Assembly (NCBI GenBank): GCA_021162615.1
Contig: JAGGYH010000128.1
Span: 1-47,873 of the forward strand
Length of the DNA stretch: 47,873 bases
From: Candidatus Aminicenantota bacterium
GTDB lineage: Bacteria; Acidobacteriota; Aminicenantia; Aminicenantales; Aminicenantaceae
Direction: 5' to 3'
Shown: positions 34,178 through 41,686 of the stretch, one piece after another
Position numbering within the stretch: position 1 is the stretch's first letter
How the letters are laid out: every line of letters starts with the position of its first letter
Position numbers and translations under genes: made by a program
Notes under the pieces: generated by a model
The model's database searches: none
Seen by the model: only the letters and a program-made list of their open reading frames with translations
What the model was told of the DNA's origin: nothing

Positions 34178-35368
34178 ATGAAAAAAAAGAATGTCACAGC
34201 ACCTTTTTCTGTTTTTGTTTTATCATGCTTATTGATTTTTTCAGCATGTAAAGGAAAACCGGAAAACAAGGCTAAAGAAGCTTTGGAGAAAGGAAAAACC
34301 AAAATGACGATTGAAAAAAAAGACTTCGGCAGTCTCCCGGACGGCCAAAAAATCGATCTGTATATACTCAAAAACCCTGAAGGAATGAAAGCTGCTCTCA
34401 CGAACTATGGGGCTATTCTGGTCTCTCTTGAAGTCCCTGATAAAAACGGTGAGTTTGCTGATATCACTCTGGGTTATGATGATTTAAAAGGATATCTGGA
34501 AGAGACCCCTTACTTCGGAGCCACAGTAGGCCGTTATGCCAACCGTATAAAAGGGGCGGCATTCACTCTTAACGGGAAAGAATACTATTTGGCGAAAAAC
34601 AACAACAACAATCATCTCCATGGAGGAATCAAAGGATTTGATAAAAGAGTCTGGAATGCGGAGACCTTTAAAAAAGACGACTCAGCCGGCATCACCTTCC
34701 GTTATTTAAGTCCTGACGGCGAGGAAGGATATCCTGGAAACCTCTCCTGTGCCGTGACCTATACCCTGACTCAAAACAATGAACTCCGGATAGATTATGA
34801 AGCTGAAACAGACCAAGCTACTCCTGTCAACCTGACTCATCACAGTTATTTTAATCTCAAGGGGCAGGGAAACGGCGACATCCTTGGCCATGAGCTCTTT
34901 ATAAACGCTGATAAATACACTCCTGTTGACGGGGAACTTATACCTACGGGTGAGATCCTTCCTGTCAAGGGCACCCCTATGGATTTCACATCACCTACAG
35001 CTATTGGAAGGCGCATAGGTCAGGTCCCCGGGGGATATGACCACAATTTTGTTCTTAACGGCGGGCAAGTCACTCTGAGACTGGCTGCCAGGGTCTTTGA
35101 ACCAGAAAGCGGACGGGTCATTGAAATCTATACCACAGAACCTGGAATCCAGTTCTATTCAGGTAATTTCCTTGACGGAACCATCAAAGGAAAGTCAGGA
35201 AAAATCTATGAGCAGCACTATGGGTTCTGCCTTGAGCCCCAGCATTTTCCGGATTCTCCCAATCATCCGGAATTCCCGTCAACCATTCTCAAACCAGGAG
35301 ACAAATATTCCACAACCACTGTTTTCCGATTCCCCATAGAGAGGGAATCCAGCGGAGCCGGACGCTGA
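34178..35368 (+). CDS. Aldose 1-epimerase, lipoprotein (396 aa)
   Basis: This is a GalM-type mutarotase that interconverts alpha and beta anomers of aldoses. The lipobox ends at Cys24 (IFSACKG), so it is anchored outside the cytoplasm, unlike E. coli GalM. The catalytic His is in NLTHHSYFNLKG and the catalytic Glu in GFCLEPQHFPD. GRYANRIKGAAFTLNG and NNHLHGGIKGFDKRVW are also family motifs. A good RBS (GAGGAG, 6 bases) precedes the ATG. The start lies 23 bases from the element end. It probably works with the secreted glycosidases to prepare sugars for uptake. Confidence 0.93.
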   Translation: MKKKNVTAPFSVFVLSCLLIFSACKGKPENKAKEALEKGKTKMTIEKKDFGSLPDGQKIDLYILKNPEGMKAALTNYGAILVSLEVPDKNGEFADITLGYDDLKGYLEETPYFGATVGRYANRIKGAAFTLNGKEYYLAKNNNNNHLHGGIKGFDKRVWNAETFKKDDSAGITFRYLSPDGEEGYPGNLSCAVTYTLTQNNELRIDYEAETDQATPVNLTHHSYFNLKGQGNGDILGHELFINADKYTPVDGELIPTGEILPVKGTPMDFTSPTAIGRRIGQVPGGYDHNFVLNGGQVTLRLAARVFEPESGRVIEIYTTEPGIQFYSGNFLDGTIKGKSGKIYEQHYGFCLEPQHFPDSPNHPEFPSTILKPGDKYSTTTVFRFPIERESSGAGR

Positions 35369-35469
35369 ATATGTCTGACCCACGGAGGGGGGAGTTACGC
35401 AAGCGCCGAGAAAAATGAACACCACCCTTTTTTTATGAATAGTTCAGGATAAAAAACTGAACTTAAAGA
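35369..35469. repeat. Solo element end
   Basis: 35410-35448 (AAAAATGAACACC, a T-run, ATGAATAGTTCAGG) matches the reverse complement of 39134-39167 and the standard inverted end. No partner end is present, so this is a solo end or remnant. It sits between the convergent epimerase and dehydratase genes and its T-run may aid termination. Confidence 0.7.
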
Positions 35470-36498
35470 TTATCTGAGGATGAATCCTTTTTTCAGAGGA
35501 TCTTCAGGGTCAAAATAGAACCTGCTTGTCCCTGTGATAGAGGCGCTTCCCGTGACTTTAGGAATGACCGCCTTATAAGGGCCGAACGTTGTCACTTCCT
35601 TCACACTCACCTTAAACTCTGTCCCAATGAGGCTTTCTATAACCAGGGTCTCTCCCTTTTTGAGTTCCCCTCTTGAATAATGAAGCGCAGCTCTGGCACT
35701 CACTCCGGTACCTGTAGGTGACCTGTCCACTTCTCCGTCTGCAAACACACACACGTTCCGGCTGTGATTGCAAGGCTTTTCAGGAGGACCTGTGATAATG
35801 GTCCCGTAAAGAAACCCGAGTTCTTCTTCCAGAGGATGTGAGATATCCACGGAATTTTGAACCGCTTTCTTTATGGACCGGCCCAGATGAATCAAGCGGG
35901 CATAGTGTTCCGGCTTCAAAGAGACATTCAACTCATCAGCCTTACAAAAAGCATAAAAAGCTCCTCCGAAGGCAATATCATAATGAATCCCTCCGATATC
36001 CGGGATCTGTATCTTCTGTTCTTTTAAATAAACAAAAGAAGGGACATTTAAAAAAGAAACTTGTGTCACTCTCCCCTCTTCTCTATAAGCCACGGCCTTT
36101 ACCAAGCCAGCGGGCGTATCCATTTTGATTTCAGGATTTTTTCCTTCTTTTTTGACCATCCCTGTATCCAGGATTATTTTAGCCAGAGCAATGACAGCAT
36201 GGCCGCACATGGTGGAGTATCCTTCATTGTGAAGAAAAAACACACCGAAATCCCCTTCTTCACTCACGGGTTCCGTGAGAACAGCCCCGTACATGTCTGC
36301 ATGTCCACGCGGTTCCCACATCAATCCGGTCCGTATGAAGTCAAAGTTATTACGAAAAAACTGGCGCTTTTTGAGAATGGTATCACCAGGGATAGGAGGC
36401 AGTCCCTTTGTGATAAGTCTTAACGGTTCACCTGCGGTATGGGCATCCAGAGTTTCAATGGCTCCCCAGCCCGCAGGAGGCCTCCATTCAGTATTCAT
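35470..36498 (-). CDS. trans-3-hydroxy-L-proline dehydratase, proline-racemase superfamily (342 aa)
   Basis: This is a cytoplasmic proline-racemase-fold enzyme. The first catalytic position is Cys98 in STMCGHAVIAL. The second, Cys in racemases and 4-hydroxyproline epimerases, is Thr262 in DRSPTGTGVSAR. The Cys/Thr pair is the signature of trans-3-hydroxy-L-proline dehydratases (human L3HYPDH type), which eliminate water to give delta-1-pyrroline-2-carboxylate. ETLDAHTAGEPLRL at the N-terminus also fits. It lies 15 bases downstream of an OCD-family gene that would reduce that product to L-proline, which strongly supports the assignment. RBS AGGA is close to the ATG. Confidence 0.9.
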   Translation of the reverse strand: MNTEWRPPAGWGAIETLDAHTAGEPLRLITKGLPPIPGDTILKKRQFFRNNFDFIRTGLMWEPRGHADMYGAVLTEPVSEEGDFGVFFLHNEGYSTMCGHAVIALAKIILDTGMVKKEGKNPEIKMDTPAGLVKAVAYREEGRVTQVSFLNVPSFVYLKEQKIQIPDIGGIHYDIAFGGAFYAFCKADELNVSLKPEHYARLIHLGRSIKKAVQNSVDISHPLEEELGFLYGTIITGPPEKPCNHSRNVCVFADGEVDRSPTGTGVSARAALHYSRGELKKGETLVIESLIGTEFKVSVKEVTTFGPYKAVIPKVTGSASITGTSRFYFDPEDPLKKGFILR

Positions 36499-36513
36499 GT
36501 GTTCCTGTCTCTA

Positions 36514-37482
36514 TTAAAAAACGACTTCCCTTCCTATTCCCTTTTCCACTGCTCTTTTGTAAATAAACCCAGATACCATAAGGTCAAAAAGAGCCATGCC
36601 CACTGACTTAAAAACTGTTGTTTCTTCCCCCCCGGGAGTTATTGAGACCTTCCCGGATATGATTTTACCCAGGGTGACAATCTGATCTTTCCGGATCCAA
36701 CCCTTTTCCAGGGGCACTTTAACATCTCCAGACTCAACAAGGGCATACTCCGTATCCACAGCCATTGTCCGGACATGGGTATAGAGGGCTTTTGGAAACT
36801 CTCTCATATCCGGTTTATAAGAACCTATACCTACAACATGCTTTCCTAAAAAAAGCTTCGCTTCATCAGGGAGCACAGGCTCCGAAGATGTGGTTGCTGT
36901 GATTAAGACATCTGAATCGGCCAATAATTCTTCAGAGCTTTTCGCCTCTATAACAGTCTGGTCCTTAAGGGCCTCTGATAATTTTTTACACAATTGATAC
37001 GCTTTTTCAGAAAATTTGTCATACACATAAACCGTTTCGAACTGCCTTTGAGTGCATGCGGTAACGGCCTGATGAAATCCCTGAACGCCGGCTCCCACAA
37101 TGCCTAGAGTTTTGACCTTTTTTGAAGTCATGTGGCGGATTCCCGCACCTCCGACAGCTCCGGTTCTTAAAGCGGTTAAAGCAGAACCGTTAAGCACTGC
37201 CAGCGGCTTTCCAGTCTCCCCGTCATTGAGAACCATCACTCCAAAAAGAACCGGCATATTCTTTCTTTCATTTTCAGGAAACAGTGAAACCAGCTTTGTG
37301 CCCATGCTTTTCTTCGTGAAACAAGGCATTAACAAAAGGCTGTTCTTGCCGTATTCTACACACATCCTGTCAGGCATATGAAAGTTTTTATCTTCATACA
37401 CCAGCACCGCTTTTTCCACACAATCCACTGTGTCTTCCCGGGACACAGCTCTCAATAAGTCTTTCTGGTTAAGAATCAGCAT
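36514..37482 (-). CDS. Delta-1-pyrroline-2-carboxylate reductase, ornithine cyclodeaminase/mu-crystallin family (322 aa)
   Basis: This is an NAD(P)H enzyme of the OCD/mu-crystallin family. LKDLLRAVSRED-type N-terminal features are followed by the substrate-side RMCVEYGKNSLLLMP, GKPLAVLNGSALTALRTGAVGG, and the Rossmann GxGxxG as LGIVGAGVQGFHQAV near residue 127. TATTSSEPVL and GIGSYKPDMREF are family motifs. With a T3-hydroxyproline dehydratase immediately downstream, the LhpI-type reduction of pyrroline-2-carboxylate to L-proline is more likely than ornithine cyclodeamination. It is the middle gene of a three-gene minus-strand operon. Confidence 0.85.
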   Translation of the reverse strand: MLILNQKDLLRAVSREDTVDCVEKAVLVYEDKNFHMPDRMCVEYGKNSLLLMPCFTKKSMGTKLVSLFPENERKNMPVLFGVMVLNDGETGKPLAVLNGSALTALRTGAVGGAGIRHMTSKKVKTLGIVGAGVQGFHQAVTACTQRQFETVYVYDKFSEKAYQLCKKLSEALKDQTVIEAKSSEELLADSDVLITATTSSEPVLPDEAKLFLGKHVVGIGSYKPDMREFPKALYTHVRTMAVDTEYALVESGDVKVPLEKGWIRKDQIVTLGKIISGKVSITPGGEETTVFKSVGMALFDLMVSGFIYKRAVEKGIGREVVF

Positions 37483-37497
37483 GTCACATATTATCCT

Positions 37498-39012
37498 TTA
37501 TTTCTTTCCTTTTTTCTTTTTGGGAAAAATCTTGTCAATTACCTCTTTTGAAGGAGGTTTTGTGAAAAAAGATATCCCTATCAAAGTGATAAGCACCACA
37601 GCCAGCCCTGGATAAATAATGGGTATTCCGAAGGGATCACCATTCGGGTCTCCCACTGGAACCATTATGGAAGGCCATATATTTCCGGCAAATTTCAAGA
37701 ACAATACCAATACAGTCCCGCTTATGATAGAGACCAGACCAGCGGTCTTTGTGACTCTTTTCGAAACCAGAGCACCAAGAAGAGCAGGAGTTATGGCTAC
37801 TCCATATATCGTATAGGCAAAATACGCACTCTCCAGAACCGACTGCATCTTCCATGCTATCAGGAAAGCAACGACCCCAACAATAATGATCAAGATTTTC
37901 TGCAGAACCACAAGGCGCTTCCCGTCTTTTTCCTTATCCTCCGAATTATCCTCTTTTTTAATAAACCGGGTATAAATATCATGGATCATGGTGGTCGTCG
38001 GTGATAACAGGTAGTTCATTCCCGTAGAAATCACGACCGCAGTAGCCGCACCCAGGAGCAGCACACCCACCGGAAGAGGAATCATCTGCTTGGCAGCCTG
38101 AATAATGACCGCGGCATGGTCCATAGCTCCTGACTGCAGGTCAGTCCAAAAATAGGACGCCGCAAAAACAGCCATAATCACAACCACGGATTCTATGAAC
38201 ATAGTGCCGATCACCCATATTCCGGTCGCTTTCCGGGCCTCCTGGGGGGTTTTCGCGCTGTAAAATTTCTGGTACATACTCTGAACTCCCAATAAAAGAA
38301 GCATTCCCGAGAGCCCTATAGCCGGAATTTTTAGATAAGGTATTCCGCCGAATTGTTCACTGAATACCTGAAAATGAGAAGCAGGGAGGACTGCTTTTAT
38401 CTTATGCCAGCCTCCTGCAGCAATCAATACAAGGGGTGTTGAAAGAACAGTGGAAACCAGTATCACAATTCCATTAGGAAGGTCTGTGTTTGCAACAGCG
38501 ACCATCCCTCCTATGGTCGTAAACAAGATCACAAATACCGCTGCCATGAACATTCCCTGGTCCACAGCAATCGCTCCGTCAGATATGGCATTGAGTATGT
38601 ATCCACCGGCTTTGAACTGATAACTCACAATAATGGTGAAGCTGATGATAATAGCTATGGCACCAAAAATTCTGGCCACCGGTCCATATCTTAATTCCAG
38701 TATATCTCCCACAGTGTACTGGCCGAAAGTACGGATTTTAGCAGCCAGAAAATAAATGATAATGATTCCGATCCAGGCACCTGCAGGCTGCCATAAGGCA
38801 CTCCAGCCTGCTTTAGCGGCAAATTCTGCACCGGCAATAAATGTGCCTGAACCTATCCATGTGCAGATCAGAGTGAAAACCATCTTGGTCATGGGAATGG
38901 ACCTTCCTGCAACCATCATATCGTCCTTGTCCTTGACTTTTCTAGACTTCCAAAAATTCATAACAGTCAAGGCAATTAAATAAATCAGAATGACAATGAT
39001 GTAAAAGTTCAT
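37498..39012 (-). CDS. Sodium:solute symporter, probably for hydroxyproline/proline (504 aa)
   Basis: This SSS-family inner-membrane transporter has about 13 spans. DDMMVAGRSIPMTKMVFTL and TWIGSGTFIAGAEFAAKAGW are the family's first-loop and Na+-site motifs, and FGQYTVGDILELRYGP follows. The C-terminus is short and lysine-rich (FPKKKKGKK), fitting a cytoplasmic tail. RBS AGGAG at 6 bases. It is the first gene of the operon, with the reductase and dehydratase 15-16 bases apart, which points to import of trans-3-hydroxy-L-proline or a related imino acid (inference). Confidence 0.85.
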   Translation of the reverse strand: MNFYIIVILIYLIALTVMNFWKSRKVKDKDDMMVAGRSIPMTKMVFTLICTWIGSGTFIAGAEFAAKAGWSALWQPAGAWIGIIIIYFLAAKIRTFGQYTVGDILELRYGPVARIFGAIAIIISFTIIVSYQFKAGGYILNAISDGAIAVDQGMFMAAVFVILFTTIGGMVAVANTDLPNGIVILVSTVLSTPLVLIAAGGWHKIKAVLPASHFQVFSEQFGGIPYLKIPAIGLSGMLLLLGVQSMYQKFYSAKTPQEARKATGIWVIGTMFIESVVVIMAVFAASYFWTDLQSGAMDHAAVIIQAAKQMIPLPVGVLLLGAATAVVISTGMNYLLSPTTTMIHDIYTRFIKKEDNSEDKEKDGKRLVVLQKILIIIVGVVAFLIAWKMQSVLESAYFAYTIYGVAITPALLGALVSKRVTKTAGLVSIISGTVLVLFLKFAGNIWPSIMVPVGDPNGDPFGIPIIYPGLAVVLITLIGISFFTKPPSKEVIDKIFPKKKKGKK

Positions 39013-39045
39013 TCTCTGCTCCTTTTATTATTCTCTAAAATTCGC

Positions 39046-39054
39046 TTTATACCA
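39046..39054 (-). promoter_or_regulatory. Extended -10 of the hydroxyproline operon at the repeat border
   Basis: On the minus strand, TGG-TATAAA lies 2 bases outside the element end at 39056. No good -35 is seen. The upstream half of the promoter, where a -35 or UP element would lie, is repeat sequence with a T7 tract. The predicted leader is about 26 bases. Confidence 0.4.
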
Positions 39055-39055
39055 G

Positions 39056-39489
39056 CCTGACCTATTTATAAAAAAATGACGGTTCATTTATTATTCATTT
39101 TTTTCCAGCAATATGCAATATTATTTTAACATGCCCTATTTATAAAAAAACGGCGGTGTTCATTTTTATAAAAAATACATTAAATAATTTACTTTATTGA
39201 ATGATTCCACTAAAATATATTTCCAGTTAATACTAACCTGGATTATTCACAAGTCGAGGTTGCTGCAGATGCGAGGCACAGGGTGCGAAGCTGTGGTCCT
39301 TCAGCGCGAGTACCCTGTAACAAAGCAGATGCAGTGAGATCGGCTTGCCTGAAAGGTAAAAAAATGGCGATTAAAATGAAAGTAAAAACAAACAAAAATA
39401 TTTCAGTTGTCATTTTTTTTAAAAGTATGCAGTTCCTTGATACCAAAACAAAAAAATGCTCATCGCCGTTTTTTTATGAATAGGTCAGG
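39056..39489. mobile_element. MITE-like composite element, copy 3 (434 bp)
   Basis: Inverted ends are 39056-39081 (CCTGACCTATTTAT type) and 39464-39489. Inside are a truncated second left end at 39131-39155, the module shared with copy 1 from 39237, and the GGTAAAAAAATGGCGATT module at 39355-39378, shared with 41619-41642 and, inverted, 33969-33992. It looks like elements inserted into or recombined with each other. No transposase. Confidence 0.8.
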
Positions 39490-39521
39490 TTAAAAAATGA
39501 CTTTCACCAGAGGAGAAAAGA

Positions 39522-39797
39522 ATGAAAACCAAGTATTTCATCGAAGGGCATAAAGCCAAAACAGATTATTCCTATGAAGACACTCTCATTCTGGATGACG
39601 AAAATTCCTATCCCTCTGAAGAGGATGCAATAAAAAAAGCCAAAGAATATTTCGAAAAAGATGGGAATCTTCAGCTCATCGTCATATATGAAGGCTTCAA
39701 GATGAGTCCCAAACATGGGACCAAATTCTTGTTCAAGGATAAAGAGGGAAATCTGGAAATCGTGGATTCCTGGTGGAAACAAGACTCCTGCTATTAA
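39522..39797 (+). CDS. Small protein of unknown function (91 aa)
   Basis: I do not recognise this protein. It is charged, Lys/Glu/Asp-rich and soluble, with an N-terminal MKTKYFIEGHKAKTDYSYED, a helix-like SEEDAIKKAKEYFEKDG, a strand-like LQLIVIYEGF and a C-terminal Trp pair (DSWWKQDSCY). There are no signal peptide or membrane spans. A strong RBS (AGAGGAG, 39508-39514) precedes the ATG, which supports a real gene. Its upstream region is the end of the composite element, only 32 bases away. Its stop overlaps the stop of the convergent C69 gene by 3 bases. Confidence 0.65.
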   Translation: MKTKYFIEGHKAKTDYSYEDTLILDDENSYPSEEDAIKKAKEYFEKDGNLQLIVIYEGFKMSPKHGTKFLFKDKEGNLEIVDSWWKQDSCY

Positions 39798-41422
39798 AAT
39801 CCTCTGCCGAACATACCCCAAAACACATCGCCCAATTCCCAGTATTTATGCATGGCCGCACGGGCAAAATCATTGGTATATTTTGTTAAATATTCTTTCA
39901 TCTCCTCCACATTTTTCTCTGAGCCACCGCCTTCATAAAATTCCTTGACTCTGCTTTCAATCATTGGAAGGTCTGTAAAGGCTTTCTCCTCAAATTCAGA
40001 GACAGCTTCTTCAATGGACTCTCTAGAATCGCCCCACCTCACCTGGGCCAGACGGTTGGCTCTTCTGAAAGCCCAGCAGGCAGAATCTCTCCTGAATCTA
40101 TGCTGAGCACAAATCTCAAAACTCTGGGGAAGCTCTTTGACGCCTGCAAATATAGGGATTCTGGGGCTTTGTCCCGGATTGTCAAATGAAAACCAGGCAA
40201 TCCCTCCCACTTCGTCAGGAAGCCAATCCCGGCACTGGATCACTTCAGAATAGGAACACCCGGAAATCGCAATGGTTCTGGCAGGCTCGACTATCCCCGG
40301 CTTGATAGTATTGAGCAGGGTGATCAGATCCCAGGACAGCCAGGGATTGACAACCGGGCTTAATATCATCTCCTCGCTTCTTCTTTTTTTTACCATCAGA
40401 TTTCTGGTCTTATCCAGTTCCGTCCCTTTATAGGTCTGTCTGTAAAAAGCCATCACATCCCTGACTGACAGCTTTTTTTCAGGCTTTACTGAGAAGGGCA
40501 GCTCCTCTAAATCCAGACTGAGATCAAGGGAGGGTGCTACTGTACTTAAAACAAAATACTCCCTGGTTGAAAAGGGCTTCCTTCCGCTGTACGCCTCCCA
40601 GAATTTGAAGGGCTTTCCGCTCTCTGGGTCCCACCAGCCCATCTCCTGTGCCACTGTATAAACATTATCAGATGCCATAAAGCGGTCTGGATCTTCCAGG
40701 TCAATCTCGCTTATTCTGGGAATATTTGCCGAGATCCCCACATGGTCATCAGGGATGCGCACAGCAGCCCACACAGCTCCTATCTCAAGAGGCCCTGCTC
40801 CGAAAATTTCAAAATGCCAGACCTCTTTCGGATCAGCAAACGTCAGGCATTCTCCCCTGTCGCAGTATCCGTATTTTTTAACAAGTTCACCGACGAGTTT
40901 GATAGCCTCCCTGGCAGTAGTACACCGCTGCAAAGCAATACGCTGCAGTTCTTCTATATAAAACATCCCTTCATTATTTCTCAGCTCCCTCCGTCCTCCG
41001 ATAGTGGTCTCCCCTATAGCAAGCTGTTTCTCATTCATACACGGGTAAGCTGTATTTAAAAAAGCGTAGGTCTTTTTTACCTGAGGGATCTCTCCCTGCT
41101 CTATCACTCCTCTTTTATCCCACGGTGTTTCCGTATGCAGCAGTCCATGATAGACTTTTGTTTTCGCACTCTCCGGATAAGATCCGCCCGGCTCGATTCT
41201 GACCCATGTCCTGTAATTCCCGTCACATGAATGCGCGGTTATGACTGACCCGTCAGTGGTAGCCTGGCGCCCCACCATTATGCTGGTGCATCCCTGAAAA
41301 TCAGAAATATATCCTTGTTTTTCATCCTTTCCTTGAAATGAAAAAACAAAAACAGCACATAGAAAAGCTGCGACTGAAAAACAGGTCACCCATTTAGTCT
41401 GTCTTTTCCTTAAAAAACTCAT
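39794..41422 (-). CDS. Secreted C69-family dipeptidase (542 aa)
   Basis: This is an Ntn-hydrolase-fold peptidase of the PepD/C69 family. A signal-like segment (about residues 11-30) is followed closely by Cys45 in DFQGCTSIMVGRQATTDGS, the Cys that becomes the N-terminal nucleophile after propeptide removal. RNNEGMFYIEELQRIALQRC and HVGISANIPRISEIDLEDPD are also family-like. The product is probably a periplasmic or exported dipeptidase. The ATG at 41422 has AAAGGAGG 8 bases upstream; an in-frame ATG at 41446 lies before the RBS and is rejected. The upstream side borders element copy 4. Confidence 0.88.
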   Translation of the reverse strand: MSFLRKRQTKWVTCFSVAAFLCAVFVFSFQGKDEKQGYISDFQGCTSIMVGRQATTDGSVITAHSCDGNYRTWVRIEPGGSYPESAKTKVYHGLLHTETPWDKRGVIEQGEIPQVKKTYAFLNTAYPCMNEKQLAIGETTIGGRRELRNNEGMFYIEELQRIALQRCTTAREAIKLVGELVKKYGYCDRGECLTFADPKEVWHFEIFGAGPLEIGAVWAAVRIPDDHVGISANIPRISEIDLEDPDRFMASDNVYTVAQEMGWWDPESGKPFKFWEAYSGRKPFSTREYFVLSTVAPSLDLSLDLEELPFSVKPEKKLSVRDVMAFYRQTYKGTELDKTRNLMVKKRRSEEMILSPVVNPWLSWDLITLLNTIKPGIVEPARTIAISGCSYSEVIQCRDWLPDEVGGIAWFSFDNPGQSPRIPIFAGVKELPQSFEICAQHRFRRDSACWAFRRANRLAQVRWGDSRESIEEAVSEFEEKAFTDLPMIESRVKEFYEGGGSEKNVEEMKEYLTKYTNDFARAAMHKYWELGDVFWGMFGRGF

Positions 41423-41452
41423 CCTAAAGACCTCCTTTGGAACCATTCAATT

Positions 41453-41686
41453 AACCTGGATGATGAACAAGTCGAGGTTGCTGTGTCATTGCGAGGAACA
41501 AAGTGATGAAGCAATCTCATTATGAAAAGAAGCATATTGAGATCACCACGCCGCTGCGCTCCTCGTGATGACAAGGTAGCATAAGCTATATCTGGATTTA
41601 ACATCAGCTCGCCTCTATGGTAAAAAAATAGCGATTAAAATGAAAGTAAAAACTAACAAAAACATTAACTATTCATCTTCCAGGTT
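41453..41686. mobile_element. MITE-like element, copy 4, carrying a nested palindromic repeat (234 bp)
   Basis: Ends AACCTGGATGATGAAC (41453-41468) and ATTCATCTTCCAGGTT (41671-41686) are inverted copies with two mismatches. Bases 41455-41483 equal the start of copy 1. The sequence then switches to a palindromic repeat (41485-41572) and returns to family sequence at 41608-41666, including the GGTAAAAAAAT module. The right end runs 14 bases into the rarD coding end. Confidence 0.75.
41485..41572. repeat. Palindromic GTCATTGCGAGG-type intergenic repeat
   Basis: Left arm 41485-41518 (GTCATTGCGAGGAACAAAG...) and right arm 41539-41572 are imperfect inverted copies, about 34 bases each around a 20-base loop. 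I recognise this general motif as an intergenic palindrome seen in unrelated bacteria. A single-arm relative is at 12854-12888. It could fold into a long hairpin in RNA. Confidence 0.75.

Larger units (their letters stand above)
39013..39521. other. Divergent promoter region filled by nested repeats
   Basis: These 509 bases contain no convincing gene. 39056-39489 is an element with inverted ends containing a second left end (39131-39155) and a copy of the 19877-type module (39237-39361). The short flanks carry the symporter's -10 (39046-39054) and RBS, and the RBS of the small gene at 39522. Confidence 0.75.

Noticed and set aside
35470-36498. Proline racemase or 4-hydroxyproline epimerase
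   Set aside because: The second catalytic Cys is replaced by Thr262, which marks dehydratases, and the neighbouring reductase fits the dehydratase product.
39283-39483. Short plus-strand open frame inside the composite repeat
   Set aside because: It begins in the repeat module and reads through AT-rich repeat ends. The other copies do not keep the frame, and no RBS is present.
19877-41686. CRISPR array from the repeated sequences
   Set aside because: Copies are kilobases apart, divergent and mosaic, with no regular spacers and no cas genes.
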